Source: Galdieria sulphuraria
Lineage: Eukaryota; Rhodophyta; Bangiophyceae; Galdieriales; Galdieriaceae
DNA: 64,000 bases
Assembly (NCBI RefSeq): GCF_000341285.1
Contig: NW_005178453.1
Coordinates: 62,001 to 126,000, forward strand
Direction of reading: 5' to 3'
Shown here: positions 33,634 through 44,718 of the stretch, piece after piece
How positions within the stretch are numbered: the stretch's first letter is position 1
Layout of the letters: every line of letters starts with the position of its first letter
Position numbers and translations under genes: made by a program
The notes under the pieces: generated by a model
What the model was told of the DNA's origin: nothing
The model's input: the letters and a program-made list of their open reading frames with translations, nothing else
Database searches by the model: none

Positions 33634-34572
33634 CTAATGTATACTGGAGTCAGTAGAAGAAGGTGCTCTTTCAGCCAACCATTGTGAATACTCGGCAACG
33701 ACACTGTTTGCAATTCGTTTTTTGACATTTCTTAAAATAGTTTCTGTAACATTTTGTCCTACAGACTCCACAACATTTCTATTCTCATTCAAATCAATGA
33801 TATTCAGAGTTTTGTTTCCATCAATAGCGAGATCCTGCTTTTCATACCTTGGAATTGACTTTAAAGGTGAAGAATAACGCAACCTGATTACCAAATCTGC
33901 TTTGCCTCTGAGCACCTGGTTTCCAAGTTCAAGTCTCCACTTTTGAATCCAGAAAAATTTTCAACCCACCGTTCCAGTATCTTTTTGAGCTGTTCGAAAA
34001 TCTCCCAACAGCGTCAAGTCAAATTTATCGTGAAGAGATCCAAAAGCCTCCAAGCCAAACAAATCCCACGAAATTGACCTTACTATGAGTGTACCCGGAG
34101 GAGTATCATATCTGGACGAAATAAAAAAGAAAGATGGCAGAGTAGTTAAGTTTTCTTACTTCAACTCTATAACAGGAACAATTTCAAAATAAAAGAAACC
34201 TATACTGGGAAGTCTTGCTCGAATAACTTGCCCTGTTAACACCTGCGTGTGCTGTTGTGACATGCTGTTACAAAGTATACGCAAAGGGCAGCTCTGTAGA
34301 AATTCTTTCAGTAAGCTTTCTGACTCCGGAACTGGCTCTTCTAATAGTTCTCTGGAACGAAATGTCATAAAGTCGGGTTCTATCATACTTGAACGGATGG
34401 AGTGACACTTGGAAACTGCAAGGGTCTTTCGTTTCTTTCGTTGAGGAACAATAAACAAATATTTGAAATGGTAACGTTTATCAGCAGCACATCTATGAAA
34501 ACAACATTTACAATACAAGTTCTTGTAGCGAAGATTTACTTTGTCACTACATTCACCATGAAACCCTAACAT
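33634..34572 (-). CDS. DUF1997-like plastid protein
   Basis: Function unknown. Exons are 34572-34161, then about 34112-33969, then about 33915-33634. The 53-nt second intron (GTGGGT...ACCAG) keeps the frame, giving about 280 residues. The N-terminal 60 residues are basic and Cys-rich and may include a transit peptide. The core (VLTGQVIRARLPSIGFFYFE, SISWDLFGLEAFG, FDLTLLGDFRTA, VLRGKADLVIRL) has the alternating beta pattern of DUF1997, a lipid-binding-like fold found in plants and cyanobacteria. It lies 88 nt downstream of the J-protein gene on the same strand. The family call is moderate. Confidence 0.55.
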
Positions 34573-34660
34573 AGCAATTAAAAGCCTTGATTATGCCCAT
34601 GAAACTCGGTGGTTCAATTCTTTATGATGGACTTGAGTTTGAAACGGGTTGGACGCCATA

Positions 34661-35686
34661 TCAACTCAAAACTTTCTTCAATTGCTCCTTTTGTTGATGT
34701 GTTAAATGAGTAGGAAACACAATATCAAAACGTATTTCCAAGTCTCCTCTTTCACTAGGTCTCTTACTATTGGGCATTCCCTCTCCTTTTAATATCTTCT
34801 TATACCCAGGAGAGATAACTTCATTCACTTCAATATTTTTTGAACGACCATCAATGCCTTCTACCTTCACAATTGTACCTGTAAGAGCTTTGACAAGAGG
34901 AATTTTCACATTCATGATCAAGTTATTGCCTTCCCTTGTAAAGACTGGATGAGGTTTCTGCTTAATAATAAATACCACATCTGCAGGAATCAAACCCGGT
35001 TTCTCATCTCCCTCCTCTTCAAAACGAATCTTTGTACCTTCTTTATATCCAGGCTTTATTTCCACTGTCAAAATGTTCTCTGCTGGCAAGGATTTTCCAC
35101 TTTGTGAGTCAACAATAGTTTTCGTAACTTTCATCTTCTTCGTAACTCCTTTATACAAATCTTCCAAAGATAGATACAAAGGAACTTCGTGATCAGGAGC
35201 CTTCTTTCTAGCTTGTTGTCGTGTTCCACTGCGCCTAAAGGAAGAACCAAAAGTACCACCAAATGGTCCACCAAACATGCTTCCAATATCGTCATCCATA
35301 CTACTCATCCCACCAAAACCACCAAAGCTTGAACTCCCGAAGAATTCCCTAAACAGCTCTTCGGGATCTTTAAAGGTGCTCCTAAAGAACGTAGTTCCAC
35401 CACTTGTGGAGAATCCACCAAAGCCTTGGTTTGCATTTCCACCTCCACCTCCCATTTGTGCAGCTAAACCTTCTTCTCCATAAGTGTCGTAAATCTTACG
35501 TTTCTCAGGGTCCGATAATACTTGATAAGCTTCAGATATTTCTTTGAATTTCTTTTCAGCAAACTCTTTATTGTTTGGGTTCTTATCCGGATGCCACTTT
35601 ACGGCAAGTTTGCGATAAGCTTTCTTCAAGGCGCTGTCGTCTGCATTTTTCTCTACGCCGAGTATAGCATAATAGTCTTTTCCCAT
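34661..35686 (-). CDS. Class B J-domain co-chaperone (DNAJB1/SIS1 type)
   Basis: Stimulates Hsp70 ATPase. Single exon, 341 residues. The J domain occupies residues 1-70 ([20 protein letters not shown]) with the HPD motif in [10 protein letters not shown] Gly/Phe-rich region follows at about 78-155. Two C-terminal substrate-binding domains follow, with [20 protein letters not shown] and [16 protein letters not shown]. There is no Cys-rich zinc finger, so it is class B. No targeting signal is evident, so it is likely cytosolic or nuclear. Confidence 0.95.
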   Translation of the reverse strand: MGKDYYAILGVEKNADDSALKKAYRKLAVKWHPDKNPNNKEFAEKKFKEISEAYQVLSDPEKRKIYDTYGEEGLAAQMGGGGGNANQGFGGFSTSGGTTFFRSTFKDPEELFREFFGSSSFGGFGGMSSMDDDIGSMFGGPFGGTFGSSFRRSGTRQQARKKAPDHEVPLYLSLEDLYKGVTKKMKVTKTIVDSQSGKSLPAENILTVEIKPGYKEGTKIRFEEEGDEKPGLIPADVVFIIKQKPHPVFTREGNNLIMNVKIPLVKALTGTIVKVEGIDGRSKNIEVNEVISPGYKKILKGEGMPNSKRPSERGDLEIRFDIVFPTHLTHQQKEQLKKVLS

Positions 35687-35845
35687 TCGTTATGATAAAA
35701 ACTTGAAACTAACACAATTCCACCACCAACGACAAACTCTTTTCCTTATCAAACTTTGGCCAAAAAGATAAATGTTGGGAAGGAACATTCCAGAAGCTAT
35801 TGAGTACGGATAAAGTTACTATAAAGGAACAGGAATAGACAAAGG

Positions 35846-37027
35846 ATGGCAAAAAGCGCTTGGAAGAAACAAAAAGCTGAGAGCAATGAGTCTTCAGTTT
35901 GTGGTTTGGCTATGAATGGATTGCCAGTTGGGGAAGACTTGCTGCCTAAAGCTTGTTGGGAGTCTGCTCAGGAGTTTTTATGCGCTTTTCCACAAGGAGC
36001 ATATACGACTATGCTTACTGCGAAGAATATGCACAGTATTATTGCGTTGAATAGACATTTGAATCGACTTGCTTCATCTCTACAAGCTTTGAGAGAACAG
36101 CAGCAAGTTGTTGTGGATGATTCGAGAGACTTTGATTGCACTGTTTCGTCTTTAAGAGAGTCAGTTATTCTGACTATTCGGGAAGCCATATTTTGCTTAG
36201 AAAAGAAGCTGCATTCTTTCATGAAACAAAACGCAAAGGATTATGCGGTTTGTGTGGTCGTATTGGTTCCACTCAAGGGACGACAAGTTGTGGCTCGAGC
36301 TTCGTCAGTTCAGTGGAACTATCCAAGTCAACATATTTTACAGTGTGTTTACTTTTCGAGACAGTGTCCTGGTGCAAAAGATTCGTTATGGGTGCAGTAA
36401 GTATTTCATGTTTCTTATGGGAAGTCTTCTAATCTGGTTTTGGGTCAATGATAGACAACGTTTGCCTCTGTATTATACTCATATTGATAAGAATAAAGAA
36501 CATCCAAAGGAACTTTTGTTGGTAGCAGAGAATAACACTTGTTTGGAAGGAAGTACAACCAATTTTTTTGTTGTTTATAGCCAAGGTTATGTAAAGACTG
36601 CAGGAAATGGAGTTCTTGGTGGAATAGCAGCACAATTTGTAGAAAAGGCCTGTCAACTACTCCATATTCCATTGTTATACGATGCCCCTGGATTGCATGA
36701 TATAGAAGATTGGAAGGTAAGTTGCAACAATTTGCTGTTTCATGAAATGGTTATATACATATTTATACATGTGTGTATGTGAATATTTAGGAAGTTTTTA
36801 TCACCAACTGTATCAAAGTTGTAGAACCAGTACAAAGTATTTATTTACCGTCAACGATGCAACAACGACAAGTCAATTTCTCGATTCCCCATTATTCATG
36901 GACTTGGAAAATACGTGAAAAAGTATTAGAGTTGATGCTTGGAGAGACCTATGATGTATATTCAGATGCAGATACATTCGGAAGGAAACAAAGGCTTTGG
37001 AATCATTTCTTACAACTCCAATCCTAG
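35846..37027 (+). CDS. Aminotransferase class IV-like protein
   Basis: Fold type IV PLP-enzyme relative, similar to plant D-amino-acid aminotransferase-like proteins. Exons are 35846-36396, 36455-36716 and 36791-37027, in frame, about 349 residues. Landmarks: LPKACWESAQEFLCAFPQG, LLLVAENNTCLEGSTTNFFV (the E...TNFF motif of the class) and TAGNGVLGGIAAQFVEKAC, followed after the splice by EVFITNCIKVVEPV. The expected catalytic lysine is not obvious: the segment just before the core reads WVQQRLPLYYTH. Several plant relatives also diverge there, so it may not be a transaminase. No transit peptide is evident. Confidence 0.75.
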
Positions 37028-37086
37028 CAAGTTGCAAAAGAAGGATTGAGCCAATAAGGTTATATAATATATTCAACATTCTCTTA

Positions 37087-38620
37087 TCAATGAAGCCATA
37101 AAATAGTAAGAAAAGGCCATATGGAACAAACAAGAAGTGGTCCCAAATAACTATCTGTCCAATTGGCAACTTTAAGAAGGACAAGTGGACCTAAAGCCGA
37201 TCCCAACTGTGTGATAGCCTGATTGATGCCTGCAATTTTTCCAATATGTTTTGTACCGAACCATTCAGCCAACAACACCACAGAATAGACGTTCATCATT
37301 CCCATTACACCGCCAATGGCTACACCAAGTAACCATTCAAATATGCGCAGATGAATAAAATTGACGACCAAAAGAGACAAACCCTGAAATGATGTATATG
37401 TTTGTTAAGGCATGGGATAGAACTTCCACTGATTGCTGGATATACTTACCAGAAGAAACATGGAGACTCGTAATGGACGCAAACCATTGGTTGTATCTAT
37501 ATAGACTGGGAATAAACTGAATATAGCTGAAAATAGACCAATCAATAAAAAAGTATTGGAAACACTAGTTATTCCATAAACATTCATTTTTAGGTATATA
37601 GCATTTAAATGAAAAAACAAGCCAGTTGTAAGAAATCCCCATGAGAAACAACACTATTTTTGATTGTAAGTCGGTCGATGGTCATCTCCATAACAACTCT
37701 TTACTACTACTTACCCAAGAAAATTTCCAAAAATAGCAACTGCTCATGGCATCTATCCAATGACATTCACAAAGCGCTTTTTCATCTTGTTTCAACTCTG
37801 GTGAGAATAAAAGTAGAGAATTCTGTTTATCTATCCTGTTGTTGGAATAGTGTGGTAAGTTTGGAATAAAATCGTCTTCTTCTTCTTCTTCAGAAGGCCA
37901 ATAAGCTTGATTCATTTCATATTCTTCATCATCTATGGGATATCGTTGTACATCTTTATCACATATGCTTGTGAATCCATACATATGAATATCATTCATG
38001 TAGAATAAATAACAAACGGGAACCATAACACAAAGTATTATACTTCCCAATATACCCAAAGTATGTTGCCAACCATATTTGTTTTGTAACCACATCATCC
38101 AAGGAGGAAGAATACCAAACATTACAAAAGAATAAACAAAACTTGACCAACCTTGAACGACTCTCCGCTCTTTGGTCCACCATTGATTGATCATATTTGT
38201 AGATACCAAGTTGAGTGCTCCTTGTCCAAAGAAACGAATGGACACAAACACCAACAATAAAGAAGATATAGACTCATGAATATTTCCATATGCAAATAGA
38301 AAACACGAAGCAGACAGTAAAAATATGACAATCAGACCTGTTCTTCTGGCTCCCAATATATCAAAAAGATATCCAGCAAGCGGCATCAAAACTGCAGCCA
38401 AAATGATAGAGAGAAAGTATATCGTTGTGATTGTTCCTCTGGAATGGAATCCTTGTTGTGCTAAAGCGTCAGCAACTACACCCATTACTGGAGGTTGACC
38501 GACTCCAGAAAATGCTCTTCCAACAGTTGCTGCTATTCCTACTACATAGCAAAGTGTAGGAAAGGTACACTTGTTTAACAGTTTTGGTAATTTTGTATGA
38601 TTGAGTTGACTCAAAGACAT
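37087..38620 (-). CDS. Major facilitator superfamily transporter
   Basis: Twelve-helix carrier resembling monocarboxylate or oxalate/formate-type MFS proteins. Exons are about 38620-37717, 37647-37451 and 37383-37087. Two short introns join LNAIYLKMNVYG text to the N-terminal half and to GLSLLVVNFIHLR. The N-half shows PPVMGVVADALAQQG, the loop DILGARRTGL (equivalent to the family's DRFGRR-like motif) and INQWWTKERRVVQG. A long acidic central loop (EEEEEDDFIPNLP) separates the halves. ATG 38618-38620 is preferred over an upstream GTG. It diverges from the DUF3007 gene through a GA-rich spacer. Substrate unknown. Confidence 0.8.
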
Positions 38621-38744
38621 AGATGTTTTGCCTATCACTGACGAAGAATAGGTACCCTAAGAATATAACAACAATTGTGGATGCTTTGTCATTTTATGCA
38701 CAAGCAATTCATGTCGTTTCATTAGGAATCGACGTCTCTTGTGG

Positions 38745-38766
38745 AAGAAGAGAGAGAGAGAGAGAT
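38745..38766. repeat. AG microsatellite in divergent promoter region
   Basis: GAAG followed by a run of AG dinucleotides, about 38749-38765, in the 182-bp region between the MFS and DUF3007 start codons. It is a third example of a GA tract near start codons in this window. Confidence 0.8.
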
Positions 38767-38802
38767 AGAACAATTGGTCAAGAGCAATTTCTCAAAAGAG
38801 AT

Positions 38803-39348
38803 ATGTTGTTTTATTGTTATGGCTATTTACATCCTATCCAACTGAGACCACAAGGGCAGCGTTGTGTAAAAAGTATTTATACGAGATATAGTTGTATCCC
38901 TTGTTTTCACAGACGTGGTTTACGAACCTCTCAACTTAATCGTTTGGGGTTCAATAGTATAGAAATTCTAGCTTCCCACCAAGAAAAAGACCCCGAAAAG
39001 TCAACTAGCTCCAAGTTTTTTGCTTTAGAAACTAATGGAGATGTATTAAAGTTAGGAGCCGTTGTTACTGGATGTTCTTTTCTTTGTTATTTGTTGTTGC
39101 AACATGTTTTTCAATTATCAGAACAAACTGCTGGGTTGGTAACCACTGGATTATTATCTGTCTTTGGTATGGGCATTTGGACCTTGTCTTATTTTGCTCG
39201 GGTTGCCAACAAAGAGATGACATACGTTCAACAGCTAAAAGATTATGAAGATAAAGTTTTACAGAAGCGTCTAGATGAGCTTTCAGAAACAGAGTTGCAA
39301 TCGTTACTTGATGAACTGAAAGAGAAACCTCCTGGCATCACAAAGTAG
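38803..39348 (+). CDS. DUF3007 plastid membrane protein
   Basis: Function unknown; the family is shared by cyanobacteria and plastid-bearing eukaryotes. Single exon, 181 residues. Residues 1 to about 65 form an Arg/Ser/Tyr-rich presequence. Two membrane segments follow (LGAVVTGCSFLCYLLLQHV and AGLVTTGLLSVFGMGIWTLS). The conserved tail is RVANKEMTYVQQLKDYEDKV, then LQKRLDELSETELQSLLDEL. This tail is the hallmark of DUF3007. It diverges from the MFS gene. Confidence 0.8.
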   Translation: MLFYCYGYLHPIQLRPQGQRCVKSIYTRYSCIPCFHRRGLRTSQLNRLGFNSIEILASHQEKDPEKSTSSKFFALETNGDVLKLGAVVTGCSFLCYLLLQHVFQLSEQTAGLVTTGLLSVFGMGIWTLSYFARVANKEMTYVQQLKDYEDKVLQKRLDELSETELQSLLDELKEKPPGITK

Positions 39349-39528
39349 GATATTTGTACAATTTATATATAGAGAGCCTTTTTCTTTTACACACAAGTAT
39401 CACCAGTTTGAAATTGTGTTATCATGATCACTTATTGAACAATGTTCTTTAATAAAATGGTTTGATACGTAAATATGCATTTCTCATCAGAATCAATCCC
39501 ATAAGGTGTTTTGGACTTGTAAAGAACG

Positions 39529-40107
39529 ATGCAAACTGCTCATAAAAAACTAACACCAAAGTTACCTTATCTTCCCGAGAAAGTTAAAGCAATGGTTCAG
39601 GATTTTCTAGTACCTGACTACCGAGCTATGTTTGTGAGAGAAAGAGGCCGTTTTTCTCCTCTTTCGGATGAGGCCAATCTACTGAAGTGTTTCACCATAC
39701 GCTATGAAACTTATGATCTAAGGGAGTGGAAACTTAATGAGACCCTTCGTAGAGCCAAAGCTTGTTTTCAACGACAAGGTGGTTTCGAACCTTTCAACGG
39801 CGGTATCAAAGTGTTGCCCAATTATGAATACGACATCGTCCTTCGCAAGAGTCCTTTTGCACACGGAGCAGCAAAAGAACATTTTAAGGAAATCATATTG
39901 AAGAGACTCTATACTACTTTTTGGGATTGTCGACTGGAGTTGAAGGATCCCAAACTTTGGCAGGTCGCCGACCAAGTTGCAAAGACAGCAGATTTTAGTT
40001 GTGCTGTTCGTATTATGGAGACAAAACCGGCTATTTTAGCTATTGTAGAACACTTTTTAGAGTTGCAGCGATTACAAAAGGAAAATACTGAAACTCAAGT
40101 TTGTTGA
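39529..40107 (+). CDS. uS10-like domain protein, possibly mitoribosomal
   Basis: Single exon, 192 residues. The central segment LPNYEYDIVLRKSPFAHGAA followed by KEHFKEIILKRLY resembles the uS10 pattern (LP...VLRSPHxxKxSREQFExxxHKRL). A later ADFSCAVRIMETK could be its last strand. Extra N- and C-terminal extensions are typical of mitochondrial ribosomal proteins such as uS10m or mL48. The match is short and divergent, so this is a tentative call. No clear presequence is seen. Confidence 0.5.
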   Translation: MQTAHKKLTPKLPYLPEKVKAMVQDFLVPDYRAMFVRERGRFSPLSDEANLLKCFTIRYETYDLREWKLNETLRRAKACFQRQGGFEPFNGGIKVLPNYEYDIVLRKSPFAHGAAKEHFKEIILKRLYTTFWDCRLELKDPKLWQVADQVAKTADFSCAVRIMETKPAILAIVEHFLELQRLQKENTETQVC

Positions 40108-40200
40108 TTCTTTTTAGAAAATGAAACTACTTGTAATATTGTATGAGAATAATTACTAATTCACATAGTGTGAGACTTTCATACAACTGAGTCTTTTGAG

Positions 40201-41286
40201 ATGGCCATTCGAGTCCATCGTCGAGTGAACTTTCGTTACCGTTTGCTTCTCGCTCTATTTACTGGTAAACAGATTGTATTTGACTTTTCTGAAGAACCCA
40301 ACCATTCCCAACTATTAAAACCTAATGAAATATCTTTATTGCGTTTGTTGGATCGAATAACTAGTGGAACTCAGTTGCAACTGGATGAAGCACAATGCCT
40401 AGTAACCATACAACCTGGTGTGTTGATAGGAGGCAACGTTACTCATCAGTGTTCTACGTGTAGAGGGTTAACTTATTATTTGGAATTTTTGGCTTTACTA
40501 GCTCCTTATTGTAAGAGAACTTTGGAAGCAACTCTAACAGGTGTAACTGCTCATCCTTTGGATACTTCTGTGGATACTTTTCAGAATGTAACCATTCCTT
40601 TATTAAGAAAACTTGGTTTAGGAAAGGAATGTAGTCTCAAGATCAAGAAAAGGGATAGTTCTGCTTATGGGTTGGGTGAAGTATTGTTCACTTGTCCGAT
40701 TATCCTGAAGGCTTTGGAGCCTATAGAATGGAAGAATCGAGAAGAGATAAAACGAATACGTGGTATGGCATATTGTTCAAGAATACCTCCCAATGTTGCG
40801 AGCCAATTGATAGACAACTCGAGAAATATCCTTTGTGAATATTTGACGGATGTCTTTATTTACTCCGATTGGAATCCTGGAGGAACAGATGAACCTAGTA
40901 TCAGTCTATCACTTTTTGCTGAAACATCGAGTGGCTTTATATTAGGAGCAGATAGTTGTTGGAAGGGAAAGGACTGGAACGAAGAAATATTATCAAGTGT
41001 GTCTCAAGAAGCTACCCAAGCAATACTTTTCCAAGCTATGGAAAATAGTGTTGTAGATACTCAACATCAACTTTTTATATGTTTATGGATGGCCTTATCG
41101 AGTGCAGATTTATCAACGGTAGAATTGGGTCGCCTAACACCTTGTACTATACAGTTATTGAGAGATATTCAAGACTTTATGGGGGTTGCTTTTCAAATAG
41201 AACGAGGTAGTAATAATAACCATCCAAGTTTACTGTGTTCTTGTATTGGTATGGAATATCGAAATGAAAACCGTAGACGTTATTAA
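40201..41286 (+). CDS. RCL1: RNA 3'-terminal phosphate cyclase-like protein RCL1
   Basis: Nucleolar protein that works with Bms1 in early 18S rRNA processing at the A2 site. Single exon, 361 residues. Family features are GVLIGGNVTHQCSTCRGLTYYLE, the IPLLRKLGLGKECSLKIKKR block, EVLFTCPIILKALEPIEW and RGMAYCSRIPPNVAS. The sequence lacks the catalytic His of true RNA cyclases and has the RCL1 pattern instead, so it is the SSU-processome member. ATG 40201 begins MAIRVHRRVNFRYRLLLALF. It is 94 nt after the uS10-like gene. Confidence 0.92.
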   Translation: MAIRVHRRVNFRYRLLLALFTGKQIVFDFSEEPNHSQLLKPNEISLLRLLDRITSGTQLQLDEAQCLVTIQPGVLIGGNVTHQCSTCRGLTYYLEFLALLAPYCKRTLEATLTGVTAHPLDTSVDTFQNVTIPLLRKLGLGKECSLKIKKRDSSAYGLGEVLFTCPIILKALEPIEWKNREEIKRIRGMAYCSRIPPNVASQLIDNSRNILCEYLTDVFIYSDWNPGGTDEPSISLSLFAETSSGFILGADSCWKGKDWNEEILSSVSQEATQAILFQAMENSVVDTQHQLFICLWMALSSADLSTVELGRLTPCTIQLLRDIQDFMGVAFQIERGSNNNHPSLLCSCIGMEYRNENRRRY

Positions 41287-41355
41287 AAGCTCTCCAAAAA
41301 TCCTTTTGTGGATTCAGTTGGAAGCCATTTCCTATTCTTCTCTGTAAAAAGATAT

Positions 41356-41358
<3 letters not shown>

Positions 41359-41396
<38 letters not shown>
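41359..41396. repeat. AT dinucleotide microsatellite
   Basis: About 19 perfect AT repeats between RCL1 and beta-amylase. Likely polymorphic. No gene overlaps it. Confidence 0.95.
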
Positions 41397-41400
<4 letters not shown>

Positions 41401-41460
41401 GTATATATAGTTATCCATAACAATATTATATTTTGAATATGCATCTATTGAAAAGAAGAT

Positions 41461-43403
41461 ATGGGTAATATTACTTCACGCCGTTTATATGACACTTAGT
41501 AACATGGACTAGATGTCATTCGAGGCCAACTACTTTTATCACAGGCTGGACCATCTTTGTGTTGTTTTGTATAGCTTGTTATTCAGTTGTTTTCAAAAGC
41601 CACGCTAGTTTTCCTTTGCACAACAAAGATGCTGCAGGCAGTCCTATGAAAGGTGGATCTATACCCAATGCCCCTGGAGTTCCAATTTATGTATGTCCTA
41701 TTCTCTACTTTAGGGGTTTTTTCTTAAGTTTTTATTAGGTTATGATGCCACTGACGAGTGTTTCTGATGACGGGCAACTAAAAAAAGATTATGATGGCAA
41801 GAATATCAGTTGGATTCTAGAACAGTGGAAGAAACTTGGAGTAGAAGGTCTAATGGTGGACATATGGTTTGGGTTGGTAGAAAAAGAGCCTCGACAATAT
41901 GACTGGAAACCTTATATCGAATTGTGTCAGTTGATGAAGTCTGCCAATCTCAAACTACAGACAGTACTTAGCTTTCATCGGTATGGCTTTTAGGCATTGT
42001 TGACCATGAGTGATGATGATTGGATTCTTGTTAGTTGTGGTGGAAATGTGGGTGATCGTTGTTATATTCCATTGCCCAAGTGGATATTTGCAGTTGCTGA
42101 GAATGACTCTGATATCTTTTTCAAGGATAGGCAAGTAATCCATGGAATAATGAGAGTCATTATGAGGATAAATATTGATACAACTTGTAGAGATGGAAGT
42201 GCAGATGACGAATATCTAAGTTGGGGTATCGATGAAGAACCTGTTTTGATGGGAAGGACAGCTGTCCAAGTCTATCAAGACTTTTTTATATCTTTTCGGG
42301 AAACTTTTCGAGAATTTTTTGGCAATGTTATCAGTCAAGTACAGATTGGATTGGGTCCTGCTGGAGAATTACGCTATCCTAGTTATCAATTGAACAAGTG
42401 GACTTTTTGTGGAGTTGGGGAATTCCAGTGTTTTGATAAGTATCTCTTAGGTCGTCTACAGTCAGAAGCAGATAAACATGGAATATCGGAATGGGGACAT
42501 CCTCCTTATGCAAAGGATGTTGGGTTTTATAATAGCTCACCTTCAGAGACATTGTTCTTTCGAGATGATGGCGGTATGTGGAATACGAGATATGGTAAGT
42601 TTCTATCGTTGTTCGATTGACTTTCTCATGTATATATGTATGTATGTATGGATGTATGATAGGTGACTTTTTCTTAAATTGGTATTCTAATGAGCTTATT
42701 CAACATGCTGATAGAGTTTTAACTGCTGCTACTCAAGTTTTTTTCGATCTTTCCAATCCCAACAACGACTTTACGGGTCAGTTCCACTTGGCAGTGAAAG
42801 TGGCTGGTGTTCATTGGCATTTTCGTTCCAAAGCGCATGCATCGGAATTAACTGCCGGTTATTACAACACTCGATACCGAAATGGATATTCACCTATCTT
42901 CCGAGTCTTGAAGAAACATGAAGCAACGGTTGTATTCACTTGTATGGAAATGAAGGATAATAATCAACCCAAGGATTGTTATTGTTCTCCAGAAGACTTG
43001 GTGGTGCGTAGTGTATTATCGATGGGAAAGTTGTTTGTATAAAAGTACTTAGGGACTTATCGTTCGAAGTTCTATAGCCAACAACATTTCTTTTGCTGGA
43101 GAAAATGCAGTTAGTTTTTATGATGTCGAATCTTATAGACAAATTTCTGCAGTATCACGTTCGTATGCAGTTACCAAAGGTACATGAAAGGAATGGTTGA
43201 GATGTGTTGATGGATATACTGAATAATGGAATCTCAATGACTTAGGCAAACCAATGGAAGCAGTGACCTATTTACGTTGGCCAGAGCCTATTGATATTTT
43301 CTTTCAAAAGGATACTTTGAGCATTTTGGGTCAAAAGTTTTTCGATTTTGTGCGTTCAATGGCTTATGATCAAGCAGAATCTACAGACTTTCCTGGTTTA
43401 TAA
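41461..43403 (+). CDS. Beta-amylase (GH14) with N-terminal membrane segment
   Basis: Exo-acting enzyme that releases maltose from alpha-1,4-glucan. Landmarks: VMMPLTSVSDDG, GVEGLMVDIWFGLVEKEP, FHRCGGNVGD (spliced), the catalytic-acid segment QIGLGPAGELRYPSY, GEFQCFDKYLL, HWHFRSKAHASELTAGYYNT and VVFTCMEMKD with the second catalytic Glu. The stop is TAA 43401-43403. At least six introns occur, including the GC-AG intron 42131-42190. The 5' end is uncertain: a 4-nt first exon at 41461 with a 35-nt intron would keep the frame. Upstream of the catalytic part the frame encodes TGWTIFVLFCIACYSVVF, a membrane or signal-anchor segment. That is unusual because red-algal starch is cytosolic. Confidence 0.9.
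42131..42190 (+). other. GC-AG intron in beta-amylase
   Basis: A 60-nt intron with donor ATAG|GCAAGTAAT and acceptor CTTGTAG. Splicing gives DRDGSADDEYLSWGIDEEPVL, which aligns with the conserved DRxGxxxxEYLSLGxD stretch. No GT donor nearby does this. Confidence 0.8.
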
Positions 43404-43531
43404 AAAAACAGAAAGATTTGTTAAACCGGAAATGAAATATATCTTTTCTGTATGAAGAGAAACAACTACTACCATTGAGAAAATATTTTACATTTATTCA
43501 AAGATGATATTTTGTGCTGAGAATGGATATT

Positions 43532-44555
43532 CTATCGTAATAGAATCCACAAAATTTCTGGTAAGAATCTCCCCAAAGTATAGATTGTAATAGCCACAAG
43601 AAACAATCTCTTCCAATGCAATTCACGAATCATCAAAATGTCTGTTCGAGGAAACATTTTGCAAACCTTCAAAGCACATTGAAATATACAGTCTTGAGAA
43701 CCAATCAACCAAGAATCGTTATTTCTTCTATCTGTTGTTTGTTGTTCTTCTCGTAAACATTCATTTACCAAATAGTCACATTTAGACAACACTACTGTAT
43801 CATCTATAAAGATCGCTTTGAATCTTTCCAATACAATCAATATCCACAGTAATATGAATAAAGGAATACAACCCAACAAAGTCCACCAACTAGGAGACAG
43901 ATTCTCTTTCCATTTCTGACTTTTATTGGGACCTCGTATTCTTCTCCAGTTGCAACCTTTGGTTTCATTCCATGGATGCTTCCTACTCCATTTCCAAACG
44001 CCTTCATCGGAAACAAAACCAAATTCATGATAACCTATAGGCACTGGAGTAACAATGGACCATCGAATAGCTGACAAATTTCACAACTTAGCAAATAGGA
44101 ATACACAATTTAACAACATGCATACCATCATTAGCCATTAGCATAGGAATGGGTTCCCAATTGTTCCAATCACCACAAAGAAATATTTGTGAACAACATC
44201 CATCAGAATCGAAAATAAACTCCGTCATAACACCAATACAATGGGTTGTGGAGTCTTGAACAATATTAGCGGTATCTTTTTCCTTGAAATGTTGACGAGT
44301 TTCTTCTCTTTCTTCTTTCAACCCTTTTTCAAGTTTTGATGATAGGCTTCCCAAACTGTTCCCAATACTAATGCTACTGGTAGCCTCAATTGTGTGACTA
44401 TTATCTACAGCGATATCCCCTAAACTGTTCGATGGACAACCCACCAATCCTTCCGGTAATCCTTCAATGAACGTTTCTTCAGTGTTTGGTTTCCAAAATG
44501 AGTGCAAGGTATCTAACAAAGAATAGTTCCATATTGAACCTCTTGAAGGTGCCAT
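43532..44555 (-). CDS. CBM48/AMPK-type glycogen-binding domain protein with two membrane helices
   Basis: Two exons, about 44555-44104 and 44063-43532, joined across a short intron, give about 325 residues. The N-terminus is Ser/Glu-rich and disordered. The central domain resembles AMPK-beta/CBM48: FIFDSDGCCSQIFLCGDWNN, then WEPIPML, and after the splice VPIGYHEFGFVSDEGVWKWSRKHP. The typical Trp residues for glucan stacking are present. After it, two hydrophobic stretches (LLGCIPLFILLWILIVLERF and LFLVAITIYTLGRFLPEILW) predict membrane anchoring near the C-terminus. The domain is recognisable; the architecture is not one I know. It converges with beta-amylase, 128 bp apart. Confidence 0.75.
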
Positions 44556-44718
44556 TGAATTGAACAAGTTGAAAACTCATGAATCTCCAGACACTCTCCA
44601 AAATAAGCAACGTCGTCTTTTAAAAAAACTATCAAACTAGCGCAACTTTACACTATAAAAAGTCTCTTGGTATTACTACGTCACAACAACAGAAACGGAA
44701 GCGTGTCGACAAAATATT

